A stretch of DNA of 64,000 nt, taken from Chrysomallon squamiferum (Eukaryota > Mollusca > Gastropoda > Neomphalida > Peltospiridae). Both the position numbers and the translations under genes were made by a program. Numbering within the stretch: the first letter of the stretch is position 1; every line of letters starts with the position of its first letter. A model generated the notes under the pieces. It did not search any database. It had not been told where the DNA came from and saw nothing but the letters and a program-made list of their open reading frames with translations. The DNA lies in assembly GCA_012295275.1 (NCBI GenBank), contig CM022671.1:23144322-23208321 (forward strand). The letters are read 5' to 3'. Of this stretch, positions 45,793 through 58,379 are shown in pieces.

Positions 45793-45850
45793 GTTGTTAT
45801 TATTGTTATTGTTATTGTTATTATTATTATTTTATGAACTATTGTTATTA
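45470..45850. repeat. Poly-T and (ATT)n microsatellites
   Basis: Poly-T at 45475-45499, (TTA)n at 45526-45547, (AACT)n at 45645-45664, and a long (ATT)n at 45724-45830 with GTT variants. Confidence 0.95.
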
Positions 45851-46039
45851 TTATTATTATTTGTTACTTCTTTTATACATCCAAATTATCTTAATATATT
45901 CCTTTCTCATATTCATATTTCTTTTTGCAAACAAGTTATAAAAAACATTGTTCTTATAACAGAAAAAAACAAAACTAAAATAAATATATCATGCAAAAAT
46001 AAATATTTGGTTTAGATAGGACGAGCAACAGAAGACGTT

Positions 46040-46115
46040 TTGTGTTTTTTTTTTTTTTTTTTCTTTTTTTTTTTTTAAAACTTCCAAGTTCACATTATAA
46101 CTGGAGATTTTGATG

Positions 46116-46153
<38 letters not shown>

Positions 46154-46300
46154 CTCCTTTCCAAAAGAAATTCTTGTTTACGTAATATGTACGTATATTC
46201 TTGATCAACCGAAAAGTGAAAATAAGTTCCACTCCTAAGTTCAGTTCACTGCGACCTGATAAAACCTTTTTTTTTTTTTTTTTTTTTTTTAAAATAGGAT
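46040..46300. repeat. Poly-T, (TA)n, poly-T
   Basis: T runs at 46049-46076 and 46267-46290 flank (TA)n at 46121-46149. Confidence 0.93.
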
Positions 46301-46544
46301 TCACACGAAAACAGATATCATGTGTCATGATACTTCCGGTTAATGCGCAATAACTCTTGAGTAACTGGTAAGTGTATCGTTCCGGTATCAGTCTATTTTA
46401 GATGATAACTCGTTACGTTAAAAAAAAAGTTAAAGGTATGTACTATCCTTAAAATGCTGTTTTACCCTTAATAAAAAAAAAAAATGTTTTCTCTTTCAGC
46501 AAACAAACTTCACTGTACAGACAGATATAAAGATATCGTTATGT

Positions 46545-46850
46545 GTTAACGTATGTGTGTATGTATGTGTGTATGTTTGTATGTGTGTGTATGTGTTTAT
46601 GTGTGTATGTATGTGTGTGTTTATGTGTTTATATGTATATGTGTGTGTATGTATATGAATGTGTGTGTATGTATATATGTATATATGTGTGCTTGTGTAT
46701 GTTCATGTGTAGGTGTATTGTATATATCTTATGCATGTCTGTATGTATGTATGTATATAGTATGTGTATGTGTGTGTATATATGTATGTCTGTGTGTGAG
46801 TGTTGATATACATGTATGCGTCTGTATGTATGTGTGTGTGTGTGCATGCG
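46545..46850. repeat. Degenerate (TATG)n/(TG)n tract
   Basis: TATGTGTG-type text for about 300 bp. The long Cys/Val/Tyr frames across it on both strands are artefacts. Confidence 0.9.
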
Positions 46851-46966
46851 AACCCAGTGTGACTGTGGGTGTGAATGTAAACTTGTATGTTGTGATTTTG
46901 ATATCTGAAAGAAAAAAAACAGAAATAATAAAAAGCTGAAAAAGTGCAGGATGCTTACATACTTGC

Positions 46967-47224
46967 TTGTGGCTATCACTCTTTACAACAATAACAAGGA
47001 ATCAATTGCTTATTATCTGCTTCACTGGTCTGACCTCAAACACAATTTCAGATCTGTTGCCGTTTTCGTCTGTATCAAGAGCTATTAATAAAATGCTTTT
47101 AAGCGTGAGAATAGAGAAATTATTGTTTTCAAACAGTAACATATCATTCTTTCTCGACTGGAGTGCACTTAAAGTTCTGCATCTAGCGTACTTTTACAAA
47201 GTCCTGTACAATATCGATAAATAA
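46967..47224 (+). other. Unclassified 85-codon open reading frame
   Basis: Mixed composition without simple repeats (for example LSVRIEKLLFSNSNISFF). It spans a good acceptor-like CACAATTTCAG near 47050 but has no donor. No homology recognised and no promoter evidence. More likely chance than gene. Confidence 0.12.
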
Positions 47225-47494
47225 TAATGACCACCTTGCCAGACTTGTTTTAATAATTAAGAAAGAGTGAAGTAGTTACAGTAGTAGTTGTAGTGTTGAT
47301 GAAAATGACAGTAATAGTAATAGTATATATATATATATGACTGAATAAAGAAAGAAAGAAATAAATGAAGAAAGAACAACTGAATGAGATAAATACAGAT
47401 GAAAAGCAATTCTTACAAATTTGAGATAAAAAGTATAATAAAACCGCCAAATACGACAAAATAAAAAAGTGGTAATAATGATGATAATATTACA

Positions 47495-47499
<5 letters not shown>

Positions 47500-47555
<56 letters not shown>

Positions 47556-47692
47556 CAAAAATGATGAATTTATTTCCTCTTCAAAAACAATCTTCAGCAT
47601 AATAATAAAATTACCTCTATTAGGAATCCAGTGAAAAGTGAGTGACATGATTAAGGCAGAAAGAGTTTTCAAGATAAAATGAAAATTATTAA

Positions 47693-47728
<36 letters not shown>

Positions 47729-47867
47729 TTAAAAGATAAAGATAAAGGAAAAAAATAAATAAATAATCGTTTCATACCATTTCCAATACCCATATGTTCT
47801 ACACTGAAGAAACTACAATAACAACAACAATAATAATAATAACAACAACAACAACAACAACAACAGC

Positions 47868-47898
<31 letters not shown>

Positions 47899-47945
47899 GC
47901 AGCAACAACAACAATAATAATAATAACAATAATAATAATAAAGGA
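47500..47945. repeat. (TAA)n, (ATT)n and (AAC)n microsatellites
   Basis: (TAA)n at 47498-47552, (ATT)n at 47693-47728, and (AAC)n/(AAT)n with CAG variants at 47815-47940. Confidence 0.95.
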
Positions 47946-48220
47946 TCAAATTTCCAAAATAAATGAATAAACAAATGAACAAACAACGAAAACGATTCAC
48001 AATTTTTATTTATTTACCCCTCTCATCTCCTCACCTCGACAGATTCAAACTTTAAACACCGAATTAAAAAAAAAAAAAAACACTAACATTATTTCTTCTC
48101 GACAATGTCTTCATTCCTCCGTGTTCATTCCTCTTTGCAAATGTAATAAAACTTTAGAAAAGCACAAACTCGTGTGAATTTTGTACCCAAAACCTGGCAG
48201 TTTCTTTTTTTTTTTTTTCA

Positions 48221-48258
<38 letters not shown>

Positions 48259-48277
48259 GTTTTCGCATCTCCCAAAG

Positions 48278-48497
48278 ACGATCGCGGTTTGACAAGCTTT
48301 GGAGACGTTGTGCGTCCAATCGATATTTTCCAATTAACTTTCAGCCTATATCTGATGGCCGCTGCCAGCTTCCGTTTGGAAATCTAATTTCCCGTTTTGA
48401 CGGCAACTATTGCCCGAAGAAGAGAAAATACATCATTGTCTTCGCTTGCACCTGTCCTGCAAGCCAGAAAAGTTTCGTTAGCCTCATGAAATGTTAA
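48278..48497 (+). CDS. Candidate terminal coding exon
   Basis: A long T run and TTTTCGCATCTCCCAAAG form an acceptor (AAAG end, less usual) at 48277. The frame then continues for 72 codons to TAA at 48495-48497. The peptide is basic and mixed with six cysteines, including FQPISDGRCQLPFGNL and YCPKKRKYIIVFACTC. The antisense frame (48384-48569) is equally open. ATCGATATTTTC and CAATTAAC inside resemble Onecut and homeodomain cores, so a conserved non-coding element is the main alternative. Confidence 0.2.
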
Positions 48498-48859
48498 AGC
48501 GAATTCGGGTCTTTTTAAAGTTTCTCTTATGGGTTTTTGCGATAAAATATTCACGTTTAATTGTGTCACTGTTTAGTGCGTGCTAACACGCGATTTCCAG
48601 TGAGGTACGGGCAGGTATTATTAGATAAACAGAGATTGTTTTTTTATATATATATATTTTTTTTTTTCTTAAAGTGTGCGCTTTGTTTTAGTTAATTTTT
48701 AAACAAGTTCAATGCGGGGAAGTTGAATAAAATATTGATAGGGTAACGGTTGGCGGTTGTTGTTTTTTTTCCCACAGATTTTGGAAATTGAAAATGAATA
48801 TTTCATTATCAAAGAAAGTTCGATTTTCAAATGCTGTTATTATGTAGTTTATTTTACTG

Positions 48860-49223
48860 CTACCACTATTTATGTTGCTACTACTAGTATTACTATAACT
48901 ACTACTATTACTATTACTAGTACTACTACTACTACTAGTACAACAACTACTACTATACTACTGTTACTATAACTACTACTAAGAAGAATTAGCAACTACT
49001 AATAATATGACAATCATTTTAAATGTTCACTACTATTATATTTGTTAATAAATATTACTACTTCTACTATTACTACAACAATAATTGCTGTTAATCATAA
49101 TAATAATAAATCATTTTAAAGATCACTGCAACTGTTACGTATATATACGACAGTTGTAGCTGCTAATAAATATTACTACTACTTATATTACACTAACACT
49201 ATTATTGCTGCTGTTACTACTAT

Positions 49224-49268
<45 letters not shown>

Positions 49269-49282
49269 CACCACCACCACCA
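48860..49282. repeat. (ACT)n-rich region with a ~100-bp partial duplication
   Basis: ACT triplets flank a diverged direct duplication: TCATTTTAAATGTTCAC (about 49015) against TCATTTTAAAGATCAC (about 49111), and GTTAATAAATATTACTACTT against GCTAATAAATATTACTACTA. (ACT)n then (ACC)n ends the region at 49217-49282. Confidence 0.75.
49126..49160. other. Imperfect 35-bp hairpin
   Basis: CTGCAACTGT pairs with ACAGTTGTAG around the palindrome CGTATATATACG. It is present only in the second copy of the local duplication, so it looks inserted. Confidence 0.45.
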
Positions 49283-49477
49283 TTACTAAAATTACCATTT
49301 CTAATGCATATAATTATAGTATGTGTCAAATCCACTGCTGCATTTCCAGCTAATTAAACCTTTCTTGTTGTTTTCATTTACAGAAAATAAAATGGATTAA
49401 TATACGAATAAATTAGCAAATGAAACACAATAAAAATAATAATTAAAAATGAAACAGATAAATGAACACAGAAACAA

Positions 49478-49990
49478 ACAAACAAACAAACAAACAAATA
49501 AACAAATAAATAAATAAATAAATAAATAAATAACATTAGCAGAAGAAAATAACTCACGCCAACAGCAGATTGACTAAAATAGTGATGTAAACAGCTTATA
49601 CCAGAATGCGACATTCCGATGCGGACGACAAAAATGTGATTTACTTTTTATCGATTATTTTAAACAATATCCATCTACAATTTCTTCATTATATATTTTT
49701 TTTTATTACAGCTCTCACCCTAACTCAGTCACATGTGCGCTATTGCTCAACGCCTAGAACGGAATCTGAGGCTTGAAATTCGTCAGCATCATCTCTCCTT
49801 GGGTCATTTCACGATAGAGTGACGTATGACTAGGGTACCAAAGAGAAACCTCTACGTTTTCCCCTGCGTAAACAAGACCCCTTGTTGCCTCAAGAGCATC
49901 CTACGGACAAAACTATATCACAGTGATAATGTTACTTTGTTTGTTTGTTTGTTTGTTTGTTTATTTATTTATTTATTTATTTATTTCGTT
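49478..49990. repeat. (AAAC)n(AAAT)n and (TTTG)n(TTTA)n tracts
   Basis: (AAAC)n(AAAT)n at 49482-49532; (TTTG)n(TTTA)n at 49938-49986, its reverse complement in order. The island of about 49720-49920 between them is complex and shows no exon signals. Confidence 0.88.
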
Positions 49991-50399
49991 ATTTATTATT
50001 TATACGTTAAACATTTCCATGTATTAAGTTGTTATTAATATCATCATCATCATTATTTTTGTTGTTGTTGTGAGTATTGCTCTTGTTATTATTAATTAAT
50101 TAATTAGTTAATATTATTTCTTTATTTGTTACTTCTGGAAGCCTTTTATATAAATTATTTGATAACTCTATCTATTGTAACTCATTAAAAGAAATACCTG
50201 TCCATGAATCTGTTATTTTGAGGCATTGACGTAAATTATTATGCTTGAATATAAGCAGATGAACACATTCAAGAAACACACATTAAGCCTTTTAATGGTA
50301 AAAATATTAGTAACCACAACAACAATAACGACAACAACACAATAATAATACCTTATCATCATAATTATAATAAAGAGATGAAGGAAGAAATTAATCCTT

Positions 50400-50504
50400 T
50401 CATAATAACAATCATAATGATAATGATAGTGATGATGATGATGATAATAATAACAATAATAATAATGACAATAATAATAACAATAATAATAATAATAATA
50501 ATAA

Positions 50505-50535
<31 letters not shown>

Positions 50536-50830
50536 AAAGAGAAAAAGAAGTAGAACGAGAACAACAACAATAACAACAACAACAAACAACAAAAATACTG
50601 GAAATAATAACGATCGTAACAGAACAATGAAACTAACGATGCTGATCATGACAGAGAAGAAGAAGAAGAAGAAGAAGAAGAAGAAAAAGAAAAGAAGAAG
50701 AAAAGAAGAAGAAGAAGATTAAGAAGAAGAAAAAGAAGAAAAGATTAAACAGCCAGAAAGAAAGAAAAAAGAAAAAAAACGAAAGAAAAATAGGCAGAAA
50801 GAAAGAACAAGAAAAAAAAAATAAAAGAGG
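50400..50830. repeat. GAT/AAT/GAA triplets and purine-rich strand
   Basis: GAT and AAT triplets to about 50505, GAA/AAG to 50545, AAC to 50595, then GAA/AAGA purine text at 50655-50825. Frames on both strands are repeat products. Confidence 0.92.
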
Positions 50831-50839
50831 TAGAAATCA

Positions 50840-51245
50840 CCAATTTTCTCTTGGCTGTATTCAAAAATCTGCTCGAATCCGGTATTATCGAACACGACCG
50901 GGTCAACGCCATCGATCATAAACCCTGGCGCTTCCTTTCCCCGTTTTGATGCTCGGGGTAAATCTGCCTATCTCAGACGTCTAAATCAAGACGAACGTTG
51001 GGGGCCGTTCGAGCGTTATCTCAGTTTGGGAATCTTCTGCGCAAGGATTCGGCTGTTATAACGTCCAGCTTAGCATACAAATGGGCATTGTTTTCTCTGT
51101 TAAGCTAATAAATATGATGGGAGACCCGATATGCTGTTGCAAATTGCATCATCAATCACCAGTTATTATGCATAGCTTTGACTCTGTTTGAGCAAGACCT
51201 CGCGAGCATGAATGAAGCATCTTTGGTGCTGTAGTTCAAGATAAA
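50840..51245. other. Complex GC-balanced island
   Basis: Unique sequence with CG steps between low-complexity tracts. No open frame with splice sites noticed. Possible conserved non-coding DNA. Confidence 0.3.
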
Positions 51246-51264
51246 TAGAGAATTAACTGAAAAA

Positions 51265-51481
<217 letters not shown>

Positions 51482-51689
51482 TGTACAGGAGAGTTTTCAG
51501 CATTAACAAAATTAGACTGAAATTGACTGTACACATTTTCATCGAAAACGCTATTTGTTAAATATGCAATATCTAAAACAGATTATATTAAGTTAAAAGA
51601 GACATTGCAGAGATGGCCCATTAAGACTTAGACCGATCTGTAGCAGTTTTATATGAATAATAAAATTTAAGAAAAGAAGACAGTGTCAA

Positions 51690-52340
51690 AAAAAAAAAAA
51701 AAAAAAAAAGAGAGAGAGAAAAAACCAGTTAAAATATCAGTTATTTTTACGTACGTGCCTAGCGTATTTAAACAAAATGAAATAATCCACAAATGGACAT
51801 TTATTATGTAAATACACGTATTACGATAAAACGTTGAAGGTGTTTAATGTACTTTTTAACCCAATAGCTTCAACACTTCTCGGCATCAATGTCGAGTGTT
51901 TTCGATTTGCATTTCAAGGTAAAGAGTGCAACAGAGGAAAGAGCAGAGCACAGACAGAAACGTAATCATGTGTTGTTACACCGACTGCACAATGTATATA
52001 CAGTTCTTATTAGCATAATGTTCAGTGCTGCGGTTTAATATTCAAGTAACGATCGCTCGGTACAAGAACCGCGTTGCAAAACGACTGGAGTTATTCGAGG
52101 ACACGAATCTCGTATTTTTGTTTTACTGCAGTTTGTGTAAAACAATTTGCAGATATTAATCTGATTGATTAACCTCGATGTTTTTTTGTGTGTGTGTTTT
52201 TTTTTTTTACGTTTAGAATTTGCACGCACCTGTTGTAGTGTTAAGATTTAATAGATGAAATATTAATAAAAGGTTAAAAAAAAAAAAAATAATAATAATA
52301 ATAATAAAAGAAACAAAAGAAAAAAAAAAGAAGATTAAAC
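51690..52340. other. Mixed AT-rich DNA with a complex patch
   Basis: Poly-A at 51690-51709, a unique patch at about 51840-52170, poly-T near 52197-52209, and A-rich text at 52276-52340. No gene supported. Confidence 0.5.
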
Positions 52341-52419
52341 TGTAAGTCATTCTTATTTTATATCATCTTTAGCGTTATCTGTTAGTTTCTCTGTCTCTAT
52401 CAATCAATTAATCTGTCAG

Positions 52420-52488
52420 TCAGTCTGTCTGTCTGTCTGTCTGTCGATATATCTGTTTATCTATTCATCTTAAGTGTGTCTGTGGTTT

Positions 52489-52521
<33 letters not shown>

Positions 52522-52550
52522 TTATTATTCTTATTATTCTTATTATTCTT

Positions 52551-52586
<36 letters not shown>

Positions 52587-52660
52587 CTTAGTTATTTATG
52601 ATCACTATTGCTTTATTTATTATTATCATTATTTTATTTATGCTCTTAAAATATTGTTTA
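52420..52660. repeat. (TGTC)n and (TTTA)n/(TTAT)n tracts
   Basis: (TGTC)n at 52418-52445, TTTA at 52488-52521, TTATTC variants, and TTTA again at 52553-52588. Confidence 0.94.
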
Positions 52661-53039
52661 CTAAAACATGAATTGTGGTTTACGAAATTGTGATGATAAT
52701 AATGCTTTTTAATATCTGTGAAATAATAATGTTTTTTTTAATATCTATGAAAAATAACAGATAATGGTAATACATAATAAAATAAAATAAATAAATAAAA
52801 TATAAGTTTTTAAAAAAAGTAGTAATAGAATAAAATAAAATAAAGTAATTATATTCGGGATCAATCTGAACCAATAATGACCCTTATTTCGAGTAATGCA
52901 TTTATGATATCGGTAATCATTTGAGCCTAAATTAAAACATTACTCTTTTTTTCATTAAAGAAAGAAAGAAAAAAATGTCTAACAGGTGACATCCATGTTC
53001 GTTCTTATTCGATTTTTCATTTTGCGACTTCTTTTACAA

Positions 53040-53578
<539 letters not shown>

Positions 53579-53990
53579 CCATCTCGTTTGTGACAATGAA
53601 TATTAATTTCGCCGCTCTTCGATGACGTTTGAGACCGAAATTTGTAAACGTTTAGAAAGTTCTTATTGTCGTTCTTGCCTTTTCAGATATTTGAAAATGC
53701 TGTATTAATGAGGAATCCTTTCAGTTGTTGTTTACACTTCATGATGTTTTTTTTTTTAAATAACTTTTACTGTTGCTTACAGCCTTATATGTTGTTTAAA
53801 GGTTATTATTAATTAATACTTATAAAGCATGTTTCTGTTTTAAATTCTTATTTTATTTTCATTTCAGAACAGGATATTTTTTGTTTTGTTTCAGTATTAT
53901 TTTGAATGTTTAAAATAACTTTTAAGTTCTGAATATTGTGAAAACACTATAGTGTTTCTTTGTTTTTCAGAATCAAAATAAAATACAATA

Positions 53991-54002
53991 CTGATGATGA
54001 TG

Positions 54003-54070
<68 letters not shown>

Positions 54071-54095
54071 TAATAAATAAATAAATAAATAAAAA
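53991..54095. repeat. (GAT)(AAT)n and (AAAT)n
   Basis: GAT then about 22 AAT units to 54069, then AAAT to 54093. Confidence 0.97.
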
Positions 54096-54457
54096 TATAA
54101 AATTAAAAATTATAAAATTATACAAAAAATTAAATCCTGTTGAAAACGTTACCATCAGGGTTCAGTGTTGTATTTTTTTTTTATTATTCAAAATGTAAAT
54201 GCCTTTGCACATATTAGTAATCGTATATGATTTTCTAGTGAATAATTCTGTTATTCAAATCACAGAGTAGCTGTCGGCAGAATAAACATTAAAGAAGTAT
54301 CAGCAGGATAATCCTTAAAGTCGTATTTTATTTTATTACAGCTTTCTTTTTTTTAACTGCCTACTGTTTTTCAAAAATTCTTTTTCTTTTTTCGTTTTCT
54401 TTTTTTTCTGATAGATTTACGACTCTGTATAAGGGCTGTGGAGTTCCTTAACTTACA

Positions 54458-54579
54458 CTACTACTACTACTAGTACTACTTCTAAAACACAACAACTACT
54501 ACTACCATTGCTGCTGCTACTAATATACTGATACTTAATACAACACCACCACCACCACCACCAACAACAACAACAGCAA

Positions 54580-54623
<44 letters not shown>

Positions 54624-54685
54624 TTACTACTACTAATAATAATAATGGTCATGATTGTACTGTTTATTTATTTATTTATTTTTTT
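54458..54685. repeat. (ACT)n, (ACC)n and (TTTA)n tracts
   Basis: ACT at 54460-54510, ACC/AAC at 54543-54575, ACT at 54580-54630, AAT, then TTTA at 54663-54690. Confidence 0.93.
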
Positions 54686-54734
54686 ATTTATTTCATTGTT
54701 TGTTTGTCTTTTTCCAAAAACAAATCAGAAAAAC

Positions 54735-55025
54735 CTCATAACCACAAATTTAATTTCACGTGACACGTAGACTGGTTAATTTCGAGTTCTCTGTGTGTCT
54801 GACGTAGACGCCGTCCCACGGGATGTCTGTCCGTCAACGCAGCGGGCGAGAAAGCCTCAGCCAGCGTTGCGTCATCTGCACTGGTCATTGTCTCGCTCTG
54901 AATGACAACGCCGTTATGCACGTGCCAGCGATCGGATGCGCCATTCATCGACTGGCATGCAGTCTGTTGTTTGGGATATTTTCATACGGAACATCGGAAG
55001 CGACTGACGTAACGAAGTAAAAATG
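54735..55025. other. Complex CpG-containing island with E-box
   Basis: Starts with TTTCACGTGACACG (TCACGTGA at 54756-54763). High CG content and frames open on both strands (54823-55020 plus, 54736-54948 minus), which suggests composition rather than coding. Candidate regulatory element. Confidence 0.32.
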
Positions 55026-55119
55026 CGGTCAAAGTTAATCGCTTTTTGAATAACTCGTTTATTTTCAACTCATTGTTTCGTAAGGAAATTCCATGGGGAG
55101 ATACAGAATTTAAAAAAAT

Positions 55120-56025
55120 TAAAATATTTGAATTAAAAAATAATAAAAAAGAAAATAGAAATAAAAATAAAAATAAAAAAAAAATAAAAATAAAAATAAA
55201 AATAAAATATTATAATAAAAACAATACATGTGCTTTTTTTTTTTTTATATATATAATCAACAATGATTGCCTGAACATCGTTTCTGAAATTGCAGATTAC
55301 CTCTGACTGCTTTGGCGATAAAACAAACCAACAAACACACACACAAACAAACAACAAAACAACCACAAAAACACCCCAACAAAACTAAATAAGCAAAAAA
55401 TCCCGAAGTCCCACCAGCAAATGAACAAACGGCAATGGTTATGGATTTCACGAACAATGGGTTAAAATATGATTTATAAACACATGGTTTTGTCTTTCGT
55501 CAGAAGCCATTTCTGTATTAACACGCTGCCAAAACGTGAATACAATTTTATATATCAGCATGGAACAGTCTTGCTATTTTAAATACGTGTTGGTTATATC
55601 TCAACATTCAGATGGCGCCACTAACATGTAATCTCATTTGTGGGTCGAATTTAGTTTTAAGATTTCAGCATTTTGTAAATATTTCAAGCAAGGACCCCTG
55701 TGGTGAAGTATATAGACTTGGCTTGTTCAGGTTTTTGTGTGTTTTGATACTGACATGTTGGAGGAATGTCTCTAGCAGAAATGTTAACTCTGAAAAAACA
55801 ACAACACAGACCACCAGAAACAAACAAACAAGCTGATAAATAAATTAATAAATTAATTGACAAACAAACAGTCAAGCAACCAACCAACCAATCAAGCAAA
55901 CTAACAAACAAACAAACAAACAAAAAAGGAAATAAACAAAGAAATAAAACAAACGAACGAACGAATGACTAAAAAAGAATAGTTAATATAAGTATTTAAT
56001 ATCTGTTATGATAGTTTAACATTCT

Positions 56026-56072
<47 letters not shown>

Positions 56073-56100
56073 TTTTCTTCTATTTTTTTAAATTTATTTA
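55120..56100. repeat. A-rich, AAAC and TTTA low-complexity DNA
   Basis: AAATA-type text at 55130-55215, (CA)n near 55330-55350, (CAAA)n at 55860-55925, and (TTTA)n at 56026-56073. Between them 55430-55790 is unique AT-rich DNA with no supported gene. Confidence 0.8.
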
Positions 56101-56387
56101 TAATGAGTTATAATATTAACAGATTTTTTTTGTTTTTAACACCGGCATTTTCAATTCCTTTGACGCTGCATTTTACAACAAAACTGATTTCTGAAGTTAT
56201 ACACATAAAACACGTTTACGCTTTAATCATCACAAGCCAGTGAGAATCGTCACAGATCATTGTTACAGTTCTCTCACATTAAACTCCAGTCTTACTCACA
56301 CAATTGGCAAGATCCTTTCAGTAATGCCTCATCTCCATCAACACGTAATCAATCTAATCTATTTTTTTTTTTTTTTTTTGTAAATAG

Positions 56388-56512
56388 ATGATACCTACAA
56401 TGCTTACACCATGCCACCCATGCACCCGGCACCCCCCACCGCCGGTCTCATTCCACGGAACGTCTCACGACAACTGATCGCAGCCTCGGCAACGGCGGGG
56501 TGTTTAACATGA
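56388..56512 (+). CDS. Candidate terminal coding exon, Pro/Met-rich
   Basis: Nineteen T followed by GTAAATAG makes an acceptor at 56387. After two bases an open frame of 40 codons runs to TGA at 56510-56512, containing TYNAYTMPPMHPAPPTAG and then LIPRNVSRQLIAASATAG. Codon third positions are GC-rich, unlike the surroundings. The composition recalls the low-complexity end of a transcription factor, but I cannot assign one. A second frame is open for 34 codons. Poly-T tracts are abundant here, so the acceptor is weak evidence. Confidence 0.25.
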
Positions 56513-56900
56513 TGTTTGTGTCAGTCGCCCGAACTCGTCTCCGGTAACTAAAGTCAACACGGGTTGCGTAATGGCGCTCATGGCTCTCGAATTAGGGTAT
56601 CATTTTCATTAGTCGCGTTCGCTTCACTTGCCGTCGTTGTCGTCCGCCAAAGGAGAAATGTGCAGTGGGCATGAATTGCCGATCCGTCAAACACAGCCTA
56701 TTAGAATCCAATGAACAGATCAAGCATCACTGTTGTTGTTCCATGAAAGAGAAATCGCTGGATGCGTTAAGATGACCTTTTCTTGGTATTTTAAAAAAAA
56801 ATCAGTGCGTTTGCTTTGAGAACGCTGAAATAATAGTGAAGACGTTCCTATGTGAAACCCGTAACAAGCTTTTGTACAGTTATACTATATGAAACTTTAC
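56513..56900. other. Complex island continuing from candidate exon
   Basis: GC-balanced, with CTCGAATTAGGG and TTCATTAGTCGCG homeodomain-type cores. CTCCG|GTAACT near 56540 is donor-like. Probable non-coding element. Confidence 0.3.
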
Positions 56901-57061
56901 TTCTGATGTTAATGGATCGTCTTGAAAACTGCTTATCTGTGATGCGATTAAATAAACATAATAGTGTTAAACGCTTTAATGTGATTTGGAAATAAATAAA
57001 TCGTATTCTTCTTCTCGTTCTTCGTTTTTTTTTTTTTTTTTCTTTTTCTTAATATGACTTT

Positions 57062-57101
57062 ACTGCTACTACTACTACTACTGCTGCTACTAATTTTATT
57101 T

Positions 57102-57133
<32 letters not shown>

Positions 57134-57155
57134 GCTGCTGCTACTACTACTGAAG
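57062..57155. repeat. (CTA)n/(CTG)n triplets
   Basis: CTACTACTG-type triplets, 57064-57150, after a T-rich run. Confidence 0.93.
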
Positions 57156-57468
57156 ATATTTTAGTTGTCTTTTGTTTTCTTTTTGTTCTTTATCTTCAGT
57201 GTCTGTTTTTTTGTTACCATCTTTCGTTTTTTTCCGTTTTTATTTAAAATATCTTTTTTGTGTGGATATTAAAACGCTTATTTTTGAAAACATTCGGATA
57301 TAATGTAATTAAAATAGTTATTCAGCGTTGTTTGACTTCTCATGAAAAAGTGTACCAATTTATTTATTTATTTCCATAAACAGAGTGTTTAAATTATTAT
57401 TATTTTGGTGTTTTTTTTGGTATTTTAGTTCAGAATAAATGCAAATGAAACGTGAAAACAATAAAGGT

Positions 57469-57631
<163 letters not shown>

Positions 57632-57729
57632 CCAGTCAGACAGACAGACAGATGGTTGGATTGTAAAAACAAAAATTCAGTATATACAAATTTAATAAAC
57701 TTGGTAAACCATTATAACTGAAACTAATT

Positions 57730-58240
57730 TGTGCAGCGTGTTTGGGCTCGACGGTTTCCTGTTTCTGCGCACGTCAGTAAGAAAATGGTGGAAATCGTCT
57801 CGTAATTAAAAAGCTGCACGAAACGAAACACGGTCTACTCTTATCGTTCTATCTCAGTGACACGAGCTTTCGGGAACGTCTTAAATTCTTCCTCGGAGAA
57901 TTTTTTCCAGAACCTAACTCCAGTTTGAAAGAGCAAAATGGCGGCGGCGAGGTATAGTTTAAATCCCCGCTACACACATGATACCCAACAAAGTCCCGTT
58001 ATCCCGACGGCAAATTACCTCTGATTAGTGGTCGGCCATATTTTCCCGCCAAATTTACGCTTCCACGTCTGCCACAGACCCGAGATCGACATCAAAGGGC
58101 GGCAAATCGGCGATAAGCTTGAAGGAATTAAAAAAATCCGTCTTCAAACAAAAACTCGTGTGTGGGATTATGGGAGATGTAGGAAAGATGGGTCAGTGGA
58201 AGGGAGACGGGGAAAACTATTTGAAAACAAAACCAAAAAC
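57730..58240 (+). promoter_or_regulatory. Promoter-like island with ATGGCGGCGGCGAG|GTATAG
   Basis: CG-rich island 100 bp after the long GA tract. GCAAAATGGCGGCGGCGAG at 57934-57951 contains a YY1-type AAAATGGCGGC and a start codon in good context (MAAAR). It ends at a donor-like AG|GTATAG. AGAATTTTTTCCAG just upstream (to 57910) would serve as an acceptor for a 41-bp exon. It may be a first coding exon, or a conserved regulatory island. The frame at 58028-58378 lacks support. Confidence 0.3.
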
Positions 58241-58296
58241 ACGGCTAACTTCGTGTTGAAAATATTGCAAATTTTCATTTGTTTGGTGTTTTTTTT

Positions 58297-58356
58297 CTTC
58301 TACGTTTGTTTCTTTTCTTTCATTTTCTTCTACTTCTGTTTCTTTTCTTTCATTTT
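58297..58356. repeat. 30-bp tandem duplication
   Basis: CTTCTACGTTTGTTTC... and CTTCTACTTCTGTTTC... are successive 30-bp copies with two differences. Confidence 0.85.
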
Positions 58357-58379
58357 CGTCTTTAAATCTCTTTTATAAT

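Noticed and set aside
46543-46979. Cysteine- and tyrosine-rich frames on both strands
   Set aside because: Translation of degenerate TATG/TG repeats.
54736-55020. Overlapping plus and minus frames in the CpG-containing island
   Set aside because: Open on both strands because stop codons are rare in CG-rich text; no splice signals.
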